Origin: Helopsaltes ochotensis
Taxonomy: Eukaryota; Chordata; Aves; Passeriformes; Locustellidae
DNA length: 64,000 bases
Direction of reading: 5' to 3'
Assembly: GCA_013400155.1 (NCBI GenBank)
Contig: VXBM01000564.1
Coordinates: 211,867-275,866 of the forward strand
In this document: one piece after another, positions 1-13,069 of the stretch
Position numbering within the stretch: position 1 is the stretch's first letter
Layout of the letters: each line of letters opens with the position of its first letter
Program-made: the position numbers and the translations under genes
Notes under the pieces: generated by a model
What the model was told of the DNA's origin: nothing
The model's input: only the letters and a program-made list of their open reading frames with translations
Databases searched by the model: none

Positions 1-59
1 TTGTTTTTCAAACAGTGCCCTATTAAATTCCAGGCTCTTAATTATCTTCTCGTTTTCCA

Positions 60-245
60 GGCAAGTGATCAATAGCAGGGGACAGCCAGCAGTCTGGCAG
101 CTGCTGGGACCAGCCCCAGCCAGGGAGGCGGCGGCGCCGGAGCCGGCGTTCGCTCGGGACGCTCGTGCTGCACACCCCTCGCCAGCCCAAAAGGAGCAAC
201 CCCAGTGTAAAAGTTCGCCTGCTGCTGTGGAGGGAAAGTAATTTA
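60..245. other. Small CpG-rich patch at the left edge
   Basis: About 190 bp with G+C well above the surroundings and a run of CpGs at 129-165 (ggcggcggcgccggagccgg). The plus strand has an acceptor-like tcttctcgttttccag just before it (ending at 60). An 87-codon minus-strand ORF covers it but has no recognisable domain. It could be an alternative promoter, an exon of another transcript, or only a GC-rich island. Confidence 0.35.
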
Positions 246-2286
246 TCTCGGATGGCATGCTTCTGAAGCAGCTGGATCGGAATTTTAAATCTTTTTGCCA
301 TCTATATTCCCCGAGGGCGCGAGAAGTGAATCGAGGCTCTTTTTTACTTTCATGGATTCTAGGCTTTGACAGGAGCTCACAGCGGAAAAAAAAAAAATAA
401 CTTCTGAACGTCAGGCAAGCCCTGTGTGCCTGGTCTTTGCTTAACAAGCTTTGTTTTCGTTTTGGCAGAATATGTTTTGTTTGCATTTAAAAAGGGGCAT
501 TTGATATCAAATACGAGTGCTTAACTGGAAAGCAGCTCCACCAACAACACCAGCCTTGTCTAACACACAGGATAAGACTCACGGAAGAAATTTAATTCAG
601 TCATTTGTGAAGACACTTAAAGGGGATGTCAGGATGTAAACCTGCTCACAACAGGAAGGGGAGATGGTGAGAGGGAGACACGGGGTAAAATCAATCATTG
701 GAGTAATATTCTCACCGGACTGATTTATCCGGTATAAGGAAGGGTTTGTGTCACAAACCTTCACGCTGACAAGATTTAACTAAGCAGACACACTGCAGAG
801 GAAGGGTCAAGACGAGGACACGGAGGCACCTAAAATACCCAGCAGCCTCCCCTAAAGGCTCAGCTGAAACGATTCTCTCTCATCTTGCACATGGTGTGCG
901 ACACAACAGTCTCCAGCCGTATGGCACCAAGGATGCTGATGTGCTCTTCTGCTGCCGTCCTGGCCAGGAACCCAGAACAGCAGCAGCTGCCACAGGGATG
1001 TCTCTTCTTTCACACGGATCATTTTGTAAATACAGAGGATCAGCGCAACTGTACAGCTCGCAGCTCCAGCGTGGAGGCAGCGTGGCTCACACCAAGACTT
1101 TCTGGGAAGCCTGGTGCCAGTCTGCAAGTTGGTTTGGATGAGAGGATCCACAATCCAAGTGGCAGACAGGGTGCTTAAACTGATGCAGCCTGAAGCACAA
1201 AAATACTCTTTTTTTTTTCTGGTGTAGAGTTACACTGATAGCCAATCCTGACTCAAATAAATGTATCAAAATGGAATACAAATACAAGCAAAAAGTTGCT
1301 GCACTGCTAGAAAGCACATACAAATAATTGGGATGGGAATGTTTATCTGGAGAGTGGCCTGAAGAAAGAGTGGCATCAACAGAACTTGATATCAGTGTTC
1401 AGTTGACTTCTCTGCTCTCAGAGCTGTTGGAGGGGAAGCAGATATATCTAATATCAACCTTAACTGCTGGAGCTGCAATTCCAAAGAATGGCAAGGTGGA
1501 AACAGGGGTCATACCTTGACCTTGTAAACAAAGAAAATAGGGAGCATAATTACAGTCCCCACGAAACAAACATGCAAACACAGAAGGACGGCAAAAGGAC
1601 TTTATCCCACATCCCAGCTGGCATTTCTGAGATTTATTACAGAAACGAAGGTTGATAAGAAGTGTCACACATCAGAGAGGAGCGTGACCTTCACCAACCT
1701 GAGTAAAAATGAACTTACATAAAATAGCCAGTTAAAAGATGAGGTGAGAAATGAGATGAGACCAGCAGCCATTTCTGCTTCCTCTTGAACCAGAAAGAGA
1801 AAAGGAGAAAGTACTGCACTCAAGCTTGTATGGGGGTAAAATGTGACCTAAGGTCTTCTACCGTGGCTAATCTCTCCTCTTCCCATAGAATATAAACACG
1901 ATTTAAGATAGAACAAAGTGAGACAGTACCAAGGAGTGTTTCATTAACGCCACAAATCTGCTTTCTGGAAACCAGAACTGATGTGGTGTGGTTTAGTGAC
2001 ATGTAAACAGACAACAAAACACACCATGAAAAGTTGTACCTCGTGTCCATAAATGTCGTGCAAAAGAATCCAGAGTTTTGCCTGCAATTTTTAAAATGTT
2101 TTGCATTTCACCTAGAGCAGAATGTCCTTTCAATGAAACGTCATAGTAACCAAAAAACCATCTTCAAACTTAATTTCATCCTTGTCCTCCATCACTTTTC
2201 CTTCTTTCCTGTTTAATGTTGTAATTGCTCACATTTGATATTCCTGCTAATCATCACCACAGCATTTTGCTTGCTTTTGCCACGAA

Positions 2287-2338
2287 AGGTTGGACCAAGG
2301 TTCTTGAGGTCTCCTTCCAACCTGATATCCTGTGATTC
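2287..2338 (+). mobile_element. Short CR1 3'-end relic
   Basis: About 50 bp containing ggttggaccaaggttcttga, ggtctccttccaacctgata and a tcctgtgattc end match the terminal block of CR1 elements. Too short to place in a subfamily. Confidence 0.7.
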
Positions 2339-5300
2339 ACCTCTCCTATTGCTGCCCTTCCCAGATTTATCTGACTTTGTTTCCTAAAAAAAAAGCCAGG
2401 GACTTGACACAACAAGTCCAAGATCTATAAGTATTTTGTGCTCTGAACTGTGTGTTTTACTAAACACATATGAAAATGCAGAATTTCCATCTCGACAGTC
2501 CAAGTTCAGTCTGTGGTTCAAATGAGTGTTGCCTGCACATGGGACATAAAATAAAAGCATTGACAGTGGTTTAGCCCCTCAGCTCTTCATTTCTTTGCAG
2601 TTACATCTGGTACTAAACCAGGAACCCCAAACCCAACAGGAGAAATTGAAGAAAAACCTTAGAAAAACTAGAAATCAGCGTCCACTGCCAGATGGTGTAC
2701 CAGCAACAGCGATGAAAAAAATATTTAATGACAGTAAGATCTGAAAGAAAGACATAAATACTAGAACATAAGGTTTTTAAAGCAATTGCTTAACAAATTT
2801 ATAGAGGGATTAATAAGACACATCTGCTCACTCTAGCTGGAAACTCTATCAGTGGCCCAGGAGTTTCTTCCAGTCCCAGGTTTATGTTACTCCACGAGAA
2901 TCTCTTAATTTACTAAGGAAACACAAGTCTTTCCATTTCAGCAGGAAAGGGGGAGTTTGAGAGCCCTACCTGGGCTCCCAGGGGAGGAGAATTCGGCTGC
3001 CCCAGCGAGCAGAGCCTCGGCACCATCACACATTCCCACATTCCCCGAGCTCAGTCCTGCCCGTGCTGCTCTCAGTCCCCTTGTTGAAACACTCCCTTTA
3101 TTGTTTTACCTACAGTGAAGGCTCAGATTCCACACCTCCCCAGGCTGCTGCCAGACACCTGCACACTGCGTGCATTCCCAGCTCTCCCCAAGTGTCAGAA
3201 ACCCCAATAACACTTGGTGCTTTCAAGTCCTCCCAGGCCCTGCAACCTCATCTCTATTACTGTTTACTTTAGCAAACACCAGCTGCTTGCTCTTCCCTTC
3301 TCCCACTTAGCACATTTTCTGCCCCCTCCACCCTCCAGGAGGGATGCTGAGTTCCCCTATAACGTGAGCTTGCTCTCACCACACCAACCATTTCCCCCTC
3401 AGTGGTTTCATCTTCTCTCTGATGAAATAATTACCAATTCTACCTTTCCCAAGATCAGTGAATCTCAGTCAGCCCTCGTTAGTGGAACTCCCTCATCACA
3501 GCACACAATATGACTGTCAAAATTACATCCTGAATCCTTCCTACTCTTATTAACCAGTCAGAAACAGCTTCTGGATGGAGGAGTTTCAAATACTGATATG
3601 TAATTTACAGTTTACTGCACAAGCCTCCTTACACGAACTTAAGTACATCAGTGCTCAATTCATTTGCTCCTCTTCCACTCCAAAGGGAGACAATGTGTTA
3701 AAGGAACCAGCAGAGTGCCTTAAACTAAACTTTAGTTCTACGTTCTAAGGCAATCAATCATGCACTTAAAAAAAAAAAAAAAAGCAGAAAAATTAGCTGC
3801 AAAATTATCTTAGTCCTCCAGCTGCTACGGATTCATAACCACCTTCCTGTTTTGCAGCCTGACTCCAGAGGTGAGCATCACATGCAGGAAATTCATCACC
3901 CCAGTCCTGGAGCTCCCACCCCCAGTGCCCTGCAGCTGTGACAGTGCACAGATTTGCTAAGATTTGGCCTCATTTACATGCCAAGAAAATGGGCAAATTC
4001 CAAATTTTCTGGAAAGGTTAAATCCCCTCTTCAGTCCAGTACAAGTGCACAGGCTTTAAATTAAAATTTGTTTTTAATTAAACAGGTCCTGCAAGGCAAT
4101 GCCATGTTTCCATGATCTCCCTGTCAGAGATCCTGCGCAGGTTAATGAGAACCAGGATTCCAACATTCCTGCACAGCACAGCCCCAAGCTGCCTTCAGTA
4201 CAATCATCCAGCACAACCAGAGCAGACCCCCAAAAAGCCACCAAAATTTCAGCTGGCAAATTCAGTTTTGACCAGAAATAAACCTGTGTCCATCCCTAGT
4301 TCATTTTAGTCCAAGGATTAGATTTCAAGGTGCCTAGGCACACTTTAAAGGCAACAAATATGATAATGGCTTTTTTCCTCCTGTAGGGAAGCTAAGTCAG
4401 GTAAGGAAGAAAAAGAATCAATTTTTGTCATGAGGCAACTTTAAGTTAATTTAACAATATTTCAGGATGACTGCACATGGATTCTCAGACTGTCAACTAC
4501 ACAAGTTACAATCCCCTTACAGACCCATGCTGCACCCTGGGATCTGCTCATTGTTTTAGTCTCCTAAAATTAGTTTGGAAGCCTTGCTTGCACATGGCTT
4601 CTTTCTTCTGTTTGTCATAATTTTACTCGAAAAATGATCCCATAAATGCTTCTAAGTATGATCAGCGTTTCTGATAAAATTGGGAGGTGCTTTGTGGTAT
4701 GCTGGTTATGGTTTTAATTTGCTTTTATGACCTAAACTTCCCTTTCCTAGCAATTAATTAATTCAGCAACGGGACTTAATAGTTGTCCTGGAGGAAGGAG
4801 ATTCCTGGAAGTTTCTCTGCAGAAGACAGAAATGACTCCATGCACCCTTTGTGCTGCTTCAGTGCATCTCCAGCTCCTCTCATCTCCAGCTCAGGCCTGT
4901 GTTTTATTCAGAATGATGAGTAATGCAAACCTCAGTCACCATTTCTGCCTTTCTCTTTTTTTAGACTCATGTACAATGCCTCTAGTAGCTGAGGTATCAC
5001 AAAGAAAAGGAACTTGAAAGAACATGGTCCCATCCATGCAATAAAAAGAGTTTGTGTTTGAGGATATTAATTTCTTCTTACATTAGTGACAAAAGGAAAA
5101 ATCTGCCAGCAATCGCAACAGAGAGCTGGGAGAAGAGTCTAATTAGAATCCTCAAGGGAAATTCAGCCAGACAAACATCCCAGTCTTAGCTGCTTAACGC
5201 ATCAGTGAAGGACAATGAGAACCAAGTTTTGGATTTAAAACCTACCACTATCCTTTTACATCCAGGGTTTGGCCTTTGCTCAATATGGAAGGACACAATC

Positions 5301-6234
5301 TCTGCTCACACCACCTTAAAATGCAATTTCTGCCTCATCCTGAGCTGAAAGAAAGACTTGAAGGCCTGGCAACAACAGGACATGTAACAGGACAAGGGGA
5401 AAGCCACTAACATGCAGCAGAAATACCAAAAGATACTCTGCTAAGCAAAGATTTTTTTTTTCCCGTCATCTTTGACTTCCTACTCCACAGTCCTGAGAAC
5501 TTCCAAACACTTGAGAGCCTCTCAGAAGAGAGATTTCAGGACTGCTGGGACTGTACTTTACCAGGATGATCCTTTCAGACCTGTCAACAGCCCCCTCACA
5601 CACTGCTTTAAAGGCTAAAGTTTCTTTGGAATTTGCTCTCGAATTGGTGGAAGAGGTGGCATTCACTTGGGAGTTTGTGGCTCTTCCCTAGGAAATGTTA
5701 CTTAATTTACTTCAGAACATATAAACAGGTCTGAAACCTACAGGACAGCGTGCACAAAAAGGAGCGGTTGAAATTTTGGGACAGCAAAAAATTAAGCTGG
5801 GTTTTAAAGTTTAACTCCTGAACCTGAAAGAATTCAGATTTTAAAATCTTTACAGTCTTGTTGAGAGGTTTCCATCTGAGTAACTCCATAGCAAGGTGTG
5901 AGTGGTTTTACACATGGATACCATTTTAGAGCCTATTTATCACAAACTCCTCCATTTTCAGGGGCAGCTGTAAGAGGTGTTGTTCCCAAACTTTTCCCAT
6001 TTTTTTCTGTCCTGCAGCCCTCAGGCTCGGTGCACTGGTGTAGCACCACCAAGTGCCTGAGCAGATTGTCAGGAGCCACTGCAGAGCTGTAGCTGGGAAC
6101 CAGAGGGTGGGCAGGAGGATCAGCCCCAGCCGGCTGAGCTAACCGAGCATGTTTCACTTATCCTGCCACTTAAGAGCCAGAGATTCCGAGCGTGCTGCTG
6201 AATAAAAGAACATCTGCCTGATAACATCCATTTC

Positions 6235-6375
6235 ACGTGAGTTACAAGTTTCAGAGCGCAATTACGCCGCGTTTTTGTTTCCAATCCAAATCAGATGTTG
6301 AAACCATTTTGTGATTGCACAATTATCTTGTTTTGTGAGGCAACCCAAACATCATTTCATAAGATTTGAACGCCA
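6235..6375. promoter_or_regulatory. Candidate conserved non-coding block in intron 4
   Basis: A short, repeat-free segment with CpGs (gagcgcaattacgccgcg) followed by AT-rich sequence with attgcacaattatc and catcatttcat cores. Only texture supports this call. Confidence 0.25.
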
Positions 6376-6784
6376 CTGTGTATTTTCAATTTATTAACAA
6401 AAACACAGAAGCCAAGCCCCCAGACACGACAGGGAGAAGCAATGGGAAAAGGATAACAAGGTGAGAACAACTTTGCTGGGAAAACACCACTGGCCACCTC
6501 AACAGGAGCAGAGATGCTCCCAGCTCTCCTACTTTGTTTCTGCAGGATTTATTAAGCAGGCAGGAGCTGCTGAGGAAGCAGAGGCACTCATTTCCTACCA
6601 GCTTTCCCACAGCTCTCACCTGGAGAGGACACAGCGAGGGGCAGAGGAGCCTGTGCCCACAGCACGACACAAATCCAAACACCAGGAGAAGCTGCTGCAC
6701 TTAAAAATCTCCTGGATTTTTGGTCCACACTGGGATTTTGGTCTGCACATCTGGTCAAGCTACGCAGCAAACTGTAAATACGTA

Positions 6785-6847
6785 AGGTTGGAATCAGTGA
6801 TTTTTGGATGTCTTTTCCAACCTCACAGATTCTGTGAATCTGCGAAT
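6785..6847 (+). mobile_element. Short CR1 3'-end relic
   Basis: Contains aggttggaatcagtgatttt, gatgtcttttccaacctcac and agattctgtgaatctgcgaa, matching the CR1 terminal block with its short 8-bp-type end repeats (attctgtg / aatctgcg). Confidence 0.72.
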
Positions 6848-9243
6848 CCCTTCTCACCAAAAGTCAGAGGATTAGAGAGACAAAGACATCATCCCTCTAT
6901 CTTCCCATGACCTATTCCAGCAGAGCTGGGGAAGGACTGCAGCAGGACTGGGTTCCCTGAGTTAATTGGGGATCTGCAGCACGGCCCAGAGTTTTCTCAT
7001 TCGGACTTTATCCAAACGTAAAATTGGGAAGGAGAATAAGCCAGATGCTGCCTTGGAGAGAAGAGAGGCTGAGTAGACAAACATAATTCTGTTACTCAGG
7101 AATTAATTCCCACCAAAACATATTTCTGCCACATTGAAATTGTAATATTCGGCTTCCAAATCCACAAAACTCATTCCAAGACTATTCAGTACAAATTACA
7201 ACCTTAAGAAAAGGAAAAAAAAAAAAAGAGCTTTGATTTATCACGTCTCATTTATATAACCTCCATTCACAGTCAAAAGCTAATTTAGTGTTTTCAAACA
7301 GAAGACTTCCAATGTTACTGTACTGAATTAAGCTGCAACACTGAAGAGTCAAGGCCAACTCTCAATGCTGAGCAGGGCCCACAACCAAGACTTTAAAAGC
7401 TCACGTGCACCTCCCAGTTTCCACTGCAGGAGCACAGGCTCCACGCAGGAATGACCAGTCGTGACCTTCACTTGCAGAATGACAGGGACTGCAAACTTCC
7501 CTTGTTAAGGTGAAGCTCATCCTACCCCTCCAGGCTTTGGCAGGCTATTTTAAGCCGGGGCTTTTCTCTGAAGGGGCCACGGAACACATCATCCCTGCTG
7601 TACAACTCGCACTCTCAGCACCCCACTGCTCGGCGCAGCTTTTATCCTCCCGCCCTGCTCGGACCCGTCCTCCCTCCTCATGATTCCCAAAGGCTGGCAG
7701 AACAAAACTCGGAAAAACTCCACCCAACCAGGCTCTCCTGCAGTGAAGGAGAAGGCAGGAGCAGGGACCAGAAGGCCACTGCAAAGACCTTGGCAGTGCA
7801 GAAGGATCACCACAAAATCTGGCGACGTTCTGAATAACACGAGGTGGGAGCCAGGCAGGGCTGCAGCCCGAAAACTGTGGCAGGAATTGAGGGCTGCAGG
7901 CATAAGGCATTTAGAGAGCAAAGAAAACCACAAACCCCACAGATAATTATAACCAAAAATAGGAGCTTACTAATTTTTCGACCACTAACGCTGTTAGCAA
8001 GGAGCCATTATTGTGCTCAGTCCTATGGGGAAAAAAATGTTTATGGAAGCAAAATAATGTAATCATTCCTCTACATTTAAGGAGATCTGAGGTCCAAGGA
8101 ACACAGAAAGCAGTGAAATATGTACTGCTCTTATTTTTGTTTTACCACTGAGTAATTTTCATGAGCAGAGTGCTCAGACATCATTTCCCTTCTGTAATGT
8201 TTAAAAGATGTACAGCACAGAAAATAATCCAGCATCAGTACAGGCACGGACCGGAGGACTGAAAGGTCTCCCAGAGCTCTAACTTTTTAACACTCTGATT
8301 TTCTGGACTTTCAGTAGAGCTTATATAAGTCTACATAATTTGCAAACACATTTCCTCCTGAGTCATCTTTTATTTACCTTTTTTCTCCTCGCCGACTTAC
8401 AGCCCCAGCTTTGTGACTAAACAATTTTGGTAAGCCTTGCAAGCAACAGGATTAAACAGTGTGTGCTGGGTGAGCTACAGACAGAATTCATTTGTCAGAT
8501 CCCCAGTGCCCTGACTTTAATCAGGGGTAATAAAGCCAGCAGTATTGCTAATCCAATCAGCAAGACCAATGAAAAAATAAATTTGTTACTGCAGTTCAAA
8601 AACCTGCCCTTTCACTGTGCAAAGCAAAAGTGGAATGAAAATCTCTCCCTTTTCCTCTCTCACTCCAAAGGTCCCTAATGAACAGAAGAGGGAGGAGGCA
8701 GAGGAGTTTCATATCAAAGCCCAGTTGTCCCTTGAAATCCAACTTTAATTATTAATACGTGTGATGTGCTGAGCAAAGACAACACATTTCAGGTCTTGCA
8801 AGCTTACACTGCAGAATGTAGTGGTTGCAAGGCTGCATCACCCAAAGCCAAGGAGACTGCCTTTTCAAGAAACTGCTCCCAATGAATTGTTGACCTGAAT
8901 ATTTTTCTACTGTGTGCTGGAAAAAAAAAAAATTATTTCAGCCCTTAAGATACTTCTTCTCCCAGGAAATTGTACTCTGTGAACAGCTGCTTCTTGAGCT
9001 CTGCTTGCAGAGGGACGAGGTGCAGCTCAGAGCACTGGAAACCACAGAAGAGCTGCAAGGACAGAGCGGGTCAGGATGATTAATGAGCACTTGCTGACTC
9101 TGCTGGCTCGGACTGATGCCAGGAGCTTCTCCAGCTCACCTTCAGCACATCCCCGTGGCAGCACTGCTTGGAAGCAAAGCAAAAGCTAAGGAGTGGGTAT
9201 ATTCCAGCTCTGCCTCCCCTGCACTGCTCCAGGAATCATCCCG

Positions 9244-9339
9244 GAATCACAGAACGGCTGGGGTTGGGAGGAATCCTAAGGATCACCTCGCTCCAACCCC
9301 CTGCCATGGGCAGGGACACCTTCCACTGGCTCAGGTTGG
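9244..9339 (-). mobile_element. CR1 LINE 3' fragment, antisense
   Basis: The plus strand reads gaatcacagaacggctgggg, ttgggaggaatcctaaggat, caccccctgccatgggcagg-like sequence and gacaccttccactggctcag, the reverse complement of a CR1 3' end. The 194-codon ORF that spans it on the plus strand is therefore partly repeat-derived. Confidence 0.85.
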
Positions 9340-12300
9340 TAGCTGTCACTACTTTAGGATGGGGCATGATGAGTATTTCAGTTACATGTTTGTTCAAATC
9401 ATTTATTACACACAAATCCATGGGTTGAGGACAGAAGCATTTCCCTCCTGGTGGGAGCAAAATTTTAAAAGATTCTGTGCTTTTCACACTGAAAGATCCC
9501 TTGCCTCCTCAACTGCAAGGTATCAGCTTCCCAGACAGACCTTAATGAGGGCAAGGACCACAAGAATGAACCTTTTGTATGTCACCATTTTACTGCAGGT
9601 ATCTTCAGAGAGAACCACAGCAGCGAAAGAGCACCGTGAACTCACCTCCCTTACGTCCTGTGCTCCTCATCCTGAGCTGCCTACACCTGTCAAAATCTAA
9701 GCTAAAACATCACTGGAGCTTTTGCATGACCAGAGAAAGAAAATCCAGTTCAGTCTCTGTCAAAGGGGAATCTTCCCTCAGAGCTGCTCCTGTTTGTACA
9801 GCCACAACAGCCTGAACTTTCTTTGGGTGATTTACTTGAATGGAAAACAGCCCCTCTTAAATGACACAGTTCTGGTCAAAACTGAGATGCTGGAATATAT
9901 TTGTAGGGACATTTGTCACTGTTTTATTGAGCTTGGTTTCCTTCCCCCTCAGGCCTCATAACTCCAAGCTTTTCAAGAAATGAAGTGGATGTCTGTCTTA
10001 GCATCACCTTCACTGGTTTAGGAGGGTTCCACAGATACGGGAACTCGCCTGGTCTCTCCATCCATTTTTAAAATTAAATACTCTAAGAATGTGGCTGAGA
10101 ATGGACAATTAAAATAATAATTTAAGCCTTTAAAAAAATTCTCTCCGAAGAACAAATATTTAATTTTTTAAAAAATGGTTTTTTTTTAAAAACACATGTC
10201 AAGAGTAACATGGGTGAGAAGCAAAGCCCCATCTCACTATAACATTAAATGCTCTGCAACTGGGATAACATCCCTCTCCTGGACCAGATTTTGAAGAGAT
10301 CCAGTAATTGTTATAAATCAGTAATGAGTGCATAGAAATGGTAGGATGAGTTGGCATTACTGACAAGATGGCAATGCCTTTCGGAGGCTTTTTTATTAGA
10401 AGCTACATTCTCACCTATATCATTGTTACTTTAGCTGGAGAGGTTGTTCCAGACAACAAAGCAGCTGTTGCACAATAACCACTGCTAATACTTTAATTAT
10501 AGCCACATCATCATTAACTTGTGCTCTCTCAATCTGCTGCCTCCACCTGTTATTGTTGAGTTTATATTTATCTTATTATTGTATCTGGGAAATAAATTAT
10601 CTTCCTGTTATGTAGCTTTACACTGCTCAGCAAAACAGGAGCCTGAGCACGATCAGGGCTTTCATGCACTTCCAAAAGAGGGAAAAAAATATTTTTTAAG
10701 TTCCTTTCAGTTTTCTACAAGGCTATTGCTATGTGATGTAATAACTGAGGAACTCCAGCCTGCAGGTTAATGCACTTTCACAAGGAGAGCAGCAAAGAAG
10801 TTCATAAACACTTCATAAAGCCCACAGGCTCTGATGAAAAGCAGAATATACATCAAATATAAAAACGTTGTTCAGGATGCCAACCTCTTAGCAGGTAGGC
10901 ACTGCCTATTGGAACAGATTTTTTTTTTTTTTGCACTGATGATGGTTTAATGAAGCAACTTCTGCTAGGTGTTCAAAGAAAAATCACTGTCTCTTCATTC
11001 TGCCTTATTATCAGAGCCTGTTGATCAGTGAAGTGGAAGCTCTTTTGGTCCTCTGAGTCACAGCAGGAAGCTAACACACAGCCATGACTTGATTGAAAGT
11101 CTGAGATACAGACTTTGGAGCAGCTCCTCAACAAAGGTATAGTTTTAGAAACAGTGACAGACTGTCTAGAGCTGGAGAAAAAATTGTCACACATGACAAC
11201 CCCAACACAAGTCCCTGACACCTGTGAGCTCACTCATAAAGCCAGGGAAAAAATCGAGAAAACTTTCTGAAACTCTCTCTAGACAACAAAATTACTTCAA
11301 ATTTTTCCCCAGACAACAAAAAAAGATTTCAATTAATCTCTATTCTGATAGACTGTTTCTGGGTATATTTGTAAATGGCCTAGGGAACTATAATTAAGCA
11401 GTTAACTTGATGAACAGCTGCACTTTTTTGAAAGCAGTCATTAAAAGTAAGGACAGAGTTACCTGCCTCATTGTTTAACAAGATCTATTAGAATAAAAAC
11501 ATGAAATAGCAACCCTGGAGGAAAAATAATTCTTCATAAAATATTAGATGGTTGCGTTTGGTTTCCCCACAGAGTTTCTTTCTAGGCTCCATATTTCTTT
11601 GGAAAGAAGGCAGCATCTCATTACTCTTCCTATTCCTTCCGAAGAGCAATGCTTGTGATTTAGCTGAAGAGAAGACATTCCAAGGAAGTGGGTGACCTCT
11701 AAATCCTCCTTGGATATAAAAGTTCAGAAAAGGACAAGTATGGGTCCCAGCTTCCTGGAATTCTCAGTGAAAACAATATTACCTAAAGTATTAAGATGTC
11801 ACACAATCACAATAGAGGTCTGTTATTCATAAAACATTTCATCTGGAGTGTTTTTTTAATGCTTAACTTATAATTACTCCAAAATTTACTCATTTATAAA
11901 AACTATACACTCATTAACACAAGAGTTTTTCATGCTGTCAGGGTTCAACAAAAAAAACCCCAACAATCTAGGATGCTTCAGTTTTCGAAAAAAGTTGGCT
12001 GGAATAGACAAAAATATTTTAGTTTCTTTGTAGCCAATAGTTCCATCAAGCAGCTGTAGAACAGATAAAAGAAAAGTATCTGAAGATACAGCTCATCCTT
12101 ATTAATTCATGAAAAATTCCTATCTATTTCTAATATATTCAATTGTATTTATTTTTTGTATGACCTTGGTTAGAGGTTAATGGGAAGACTCCACTGATTT
12201 CCACTCACAATGGTGCCAGAATGTTCCTACAGGGGACATCAAGACCCAGTGCAAGAGAAGCATAACCACTGTTATTTTAAAATATCAGTTCGCCTTATTT

Positions 12301-12716
12301 AACACAGTCAACTTTAGTGGCATGCAAAGTCTCTTCTCTGTTCAAACACAAAAAGAAATTAATTCAGTAAAACAATCAGTCAAGAGGTCAACTTTTCATT
12401 ACAGGGACAATTAGAGCCTGATCTATTCCCAAAGTAGCGATGGAAAGACTTCAGAGTATTTGGCTCCCACTGAAGACAGAAGGAGTAGAGAATCCCTGAC
12501 CTGGGTGCACTTTGCAGGTTTGTTTCAATTTATGGTGTCATTAATCTGCAGGGGGAGGAACTGTATTTCAGCTTTTCGCTTTGGACAGCTTTGGTTTAAG
12601 GTCTCATTTCTGCCCCACTGCACTTGACTCCAACCAAAGCACTGCACACTCGGTTATTTACCACTGCCACAGCACCAGTACATGAAAAACTGCTTTTCTG
12701 GAACTGAGAGAAACAG

Positions 12717-12868
12717 TTTGGCCAGAGAGGCTGTGGGGCGTCCCTCACTGTAGATGTTCCAGAGCCCTCTGGACACAATCCTGTGTGCTTTGGGACAACC
12801 CTGCCTGGCCAGGGAGCTGGGACCAGGGACCCACTGCGGCCCCTTCCAGCCTGACCCACTCTGTGACT
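12717..12868 (+). mobile_element. CR1 LINE 3' fragment
   Basis: The segment runs from ggccagagaggctgtggggc through a block ending cctctggacacaatcctgtg to ccccttccagcctgacccac and ctctgtgact. These are the last 150 bp of a CR1 in the sense direction, with substitutions and a truncated 5' side. Confidence 0.85.
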
Positions 12869-13030
12869 TAACTTTAAAGGCTGTGAACAGCATTTTACAG
12901 CCCAAAAGTCTCGTTTTCAAAGCTGTCAAGCTCACACCCCCACAAGCAAGTTCCCAGATGGTTTTGGTGCCAGCATTTCTGAAAAGCCAAGCTCCAGGAG
13001 CTACCTGTCCTTCAGAAAAGGGAGCAAGGC

Positions 13031-13069
13031 ACCCAAATAGATACCAAATAGATATCCAAATAGATACCT
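13031..13069. repeat. Three imperfect copies of a ccaaatagata motif
   Basis: cccaaatagata, ccaaatagatat and ccaaatagatac follow one another with a step of 11-13 bp. A small tandem duplication just past a CR1 fragment. Confidence 0.75.

Noticed and set aside
38..301. 87-codon minus-strand ORF over the left-edge CpG patch
   Set aside because: No recognisable domain and no clear splice partners; kept only as a compositional feature.
9116..9700. 194-codon plus-strand ORF
   Set aside because: It runs through an antisense CR1 fragment and has no recognisable domain or splice context.
11735..11746. A 12-base match to miR-551b (gacccatacttg on the minus strand), in the family's usual host gene and on the right strand
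   Set aside because: A seed base differs and no complementary arm lies on either side to form a precursor, so it is most likely chance.
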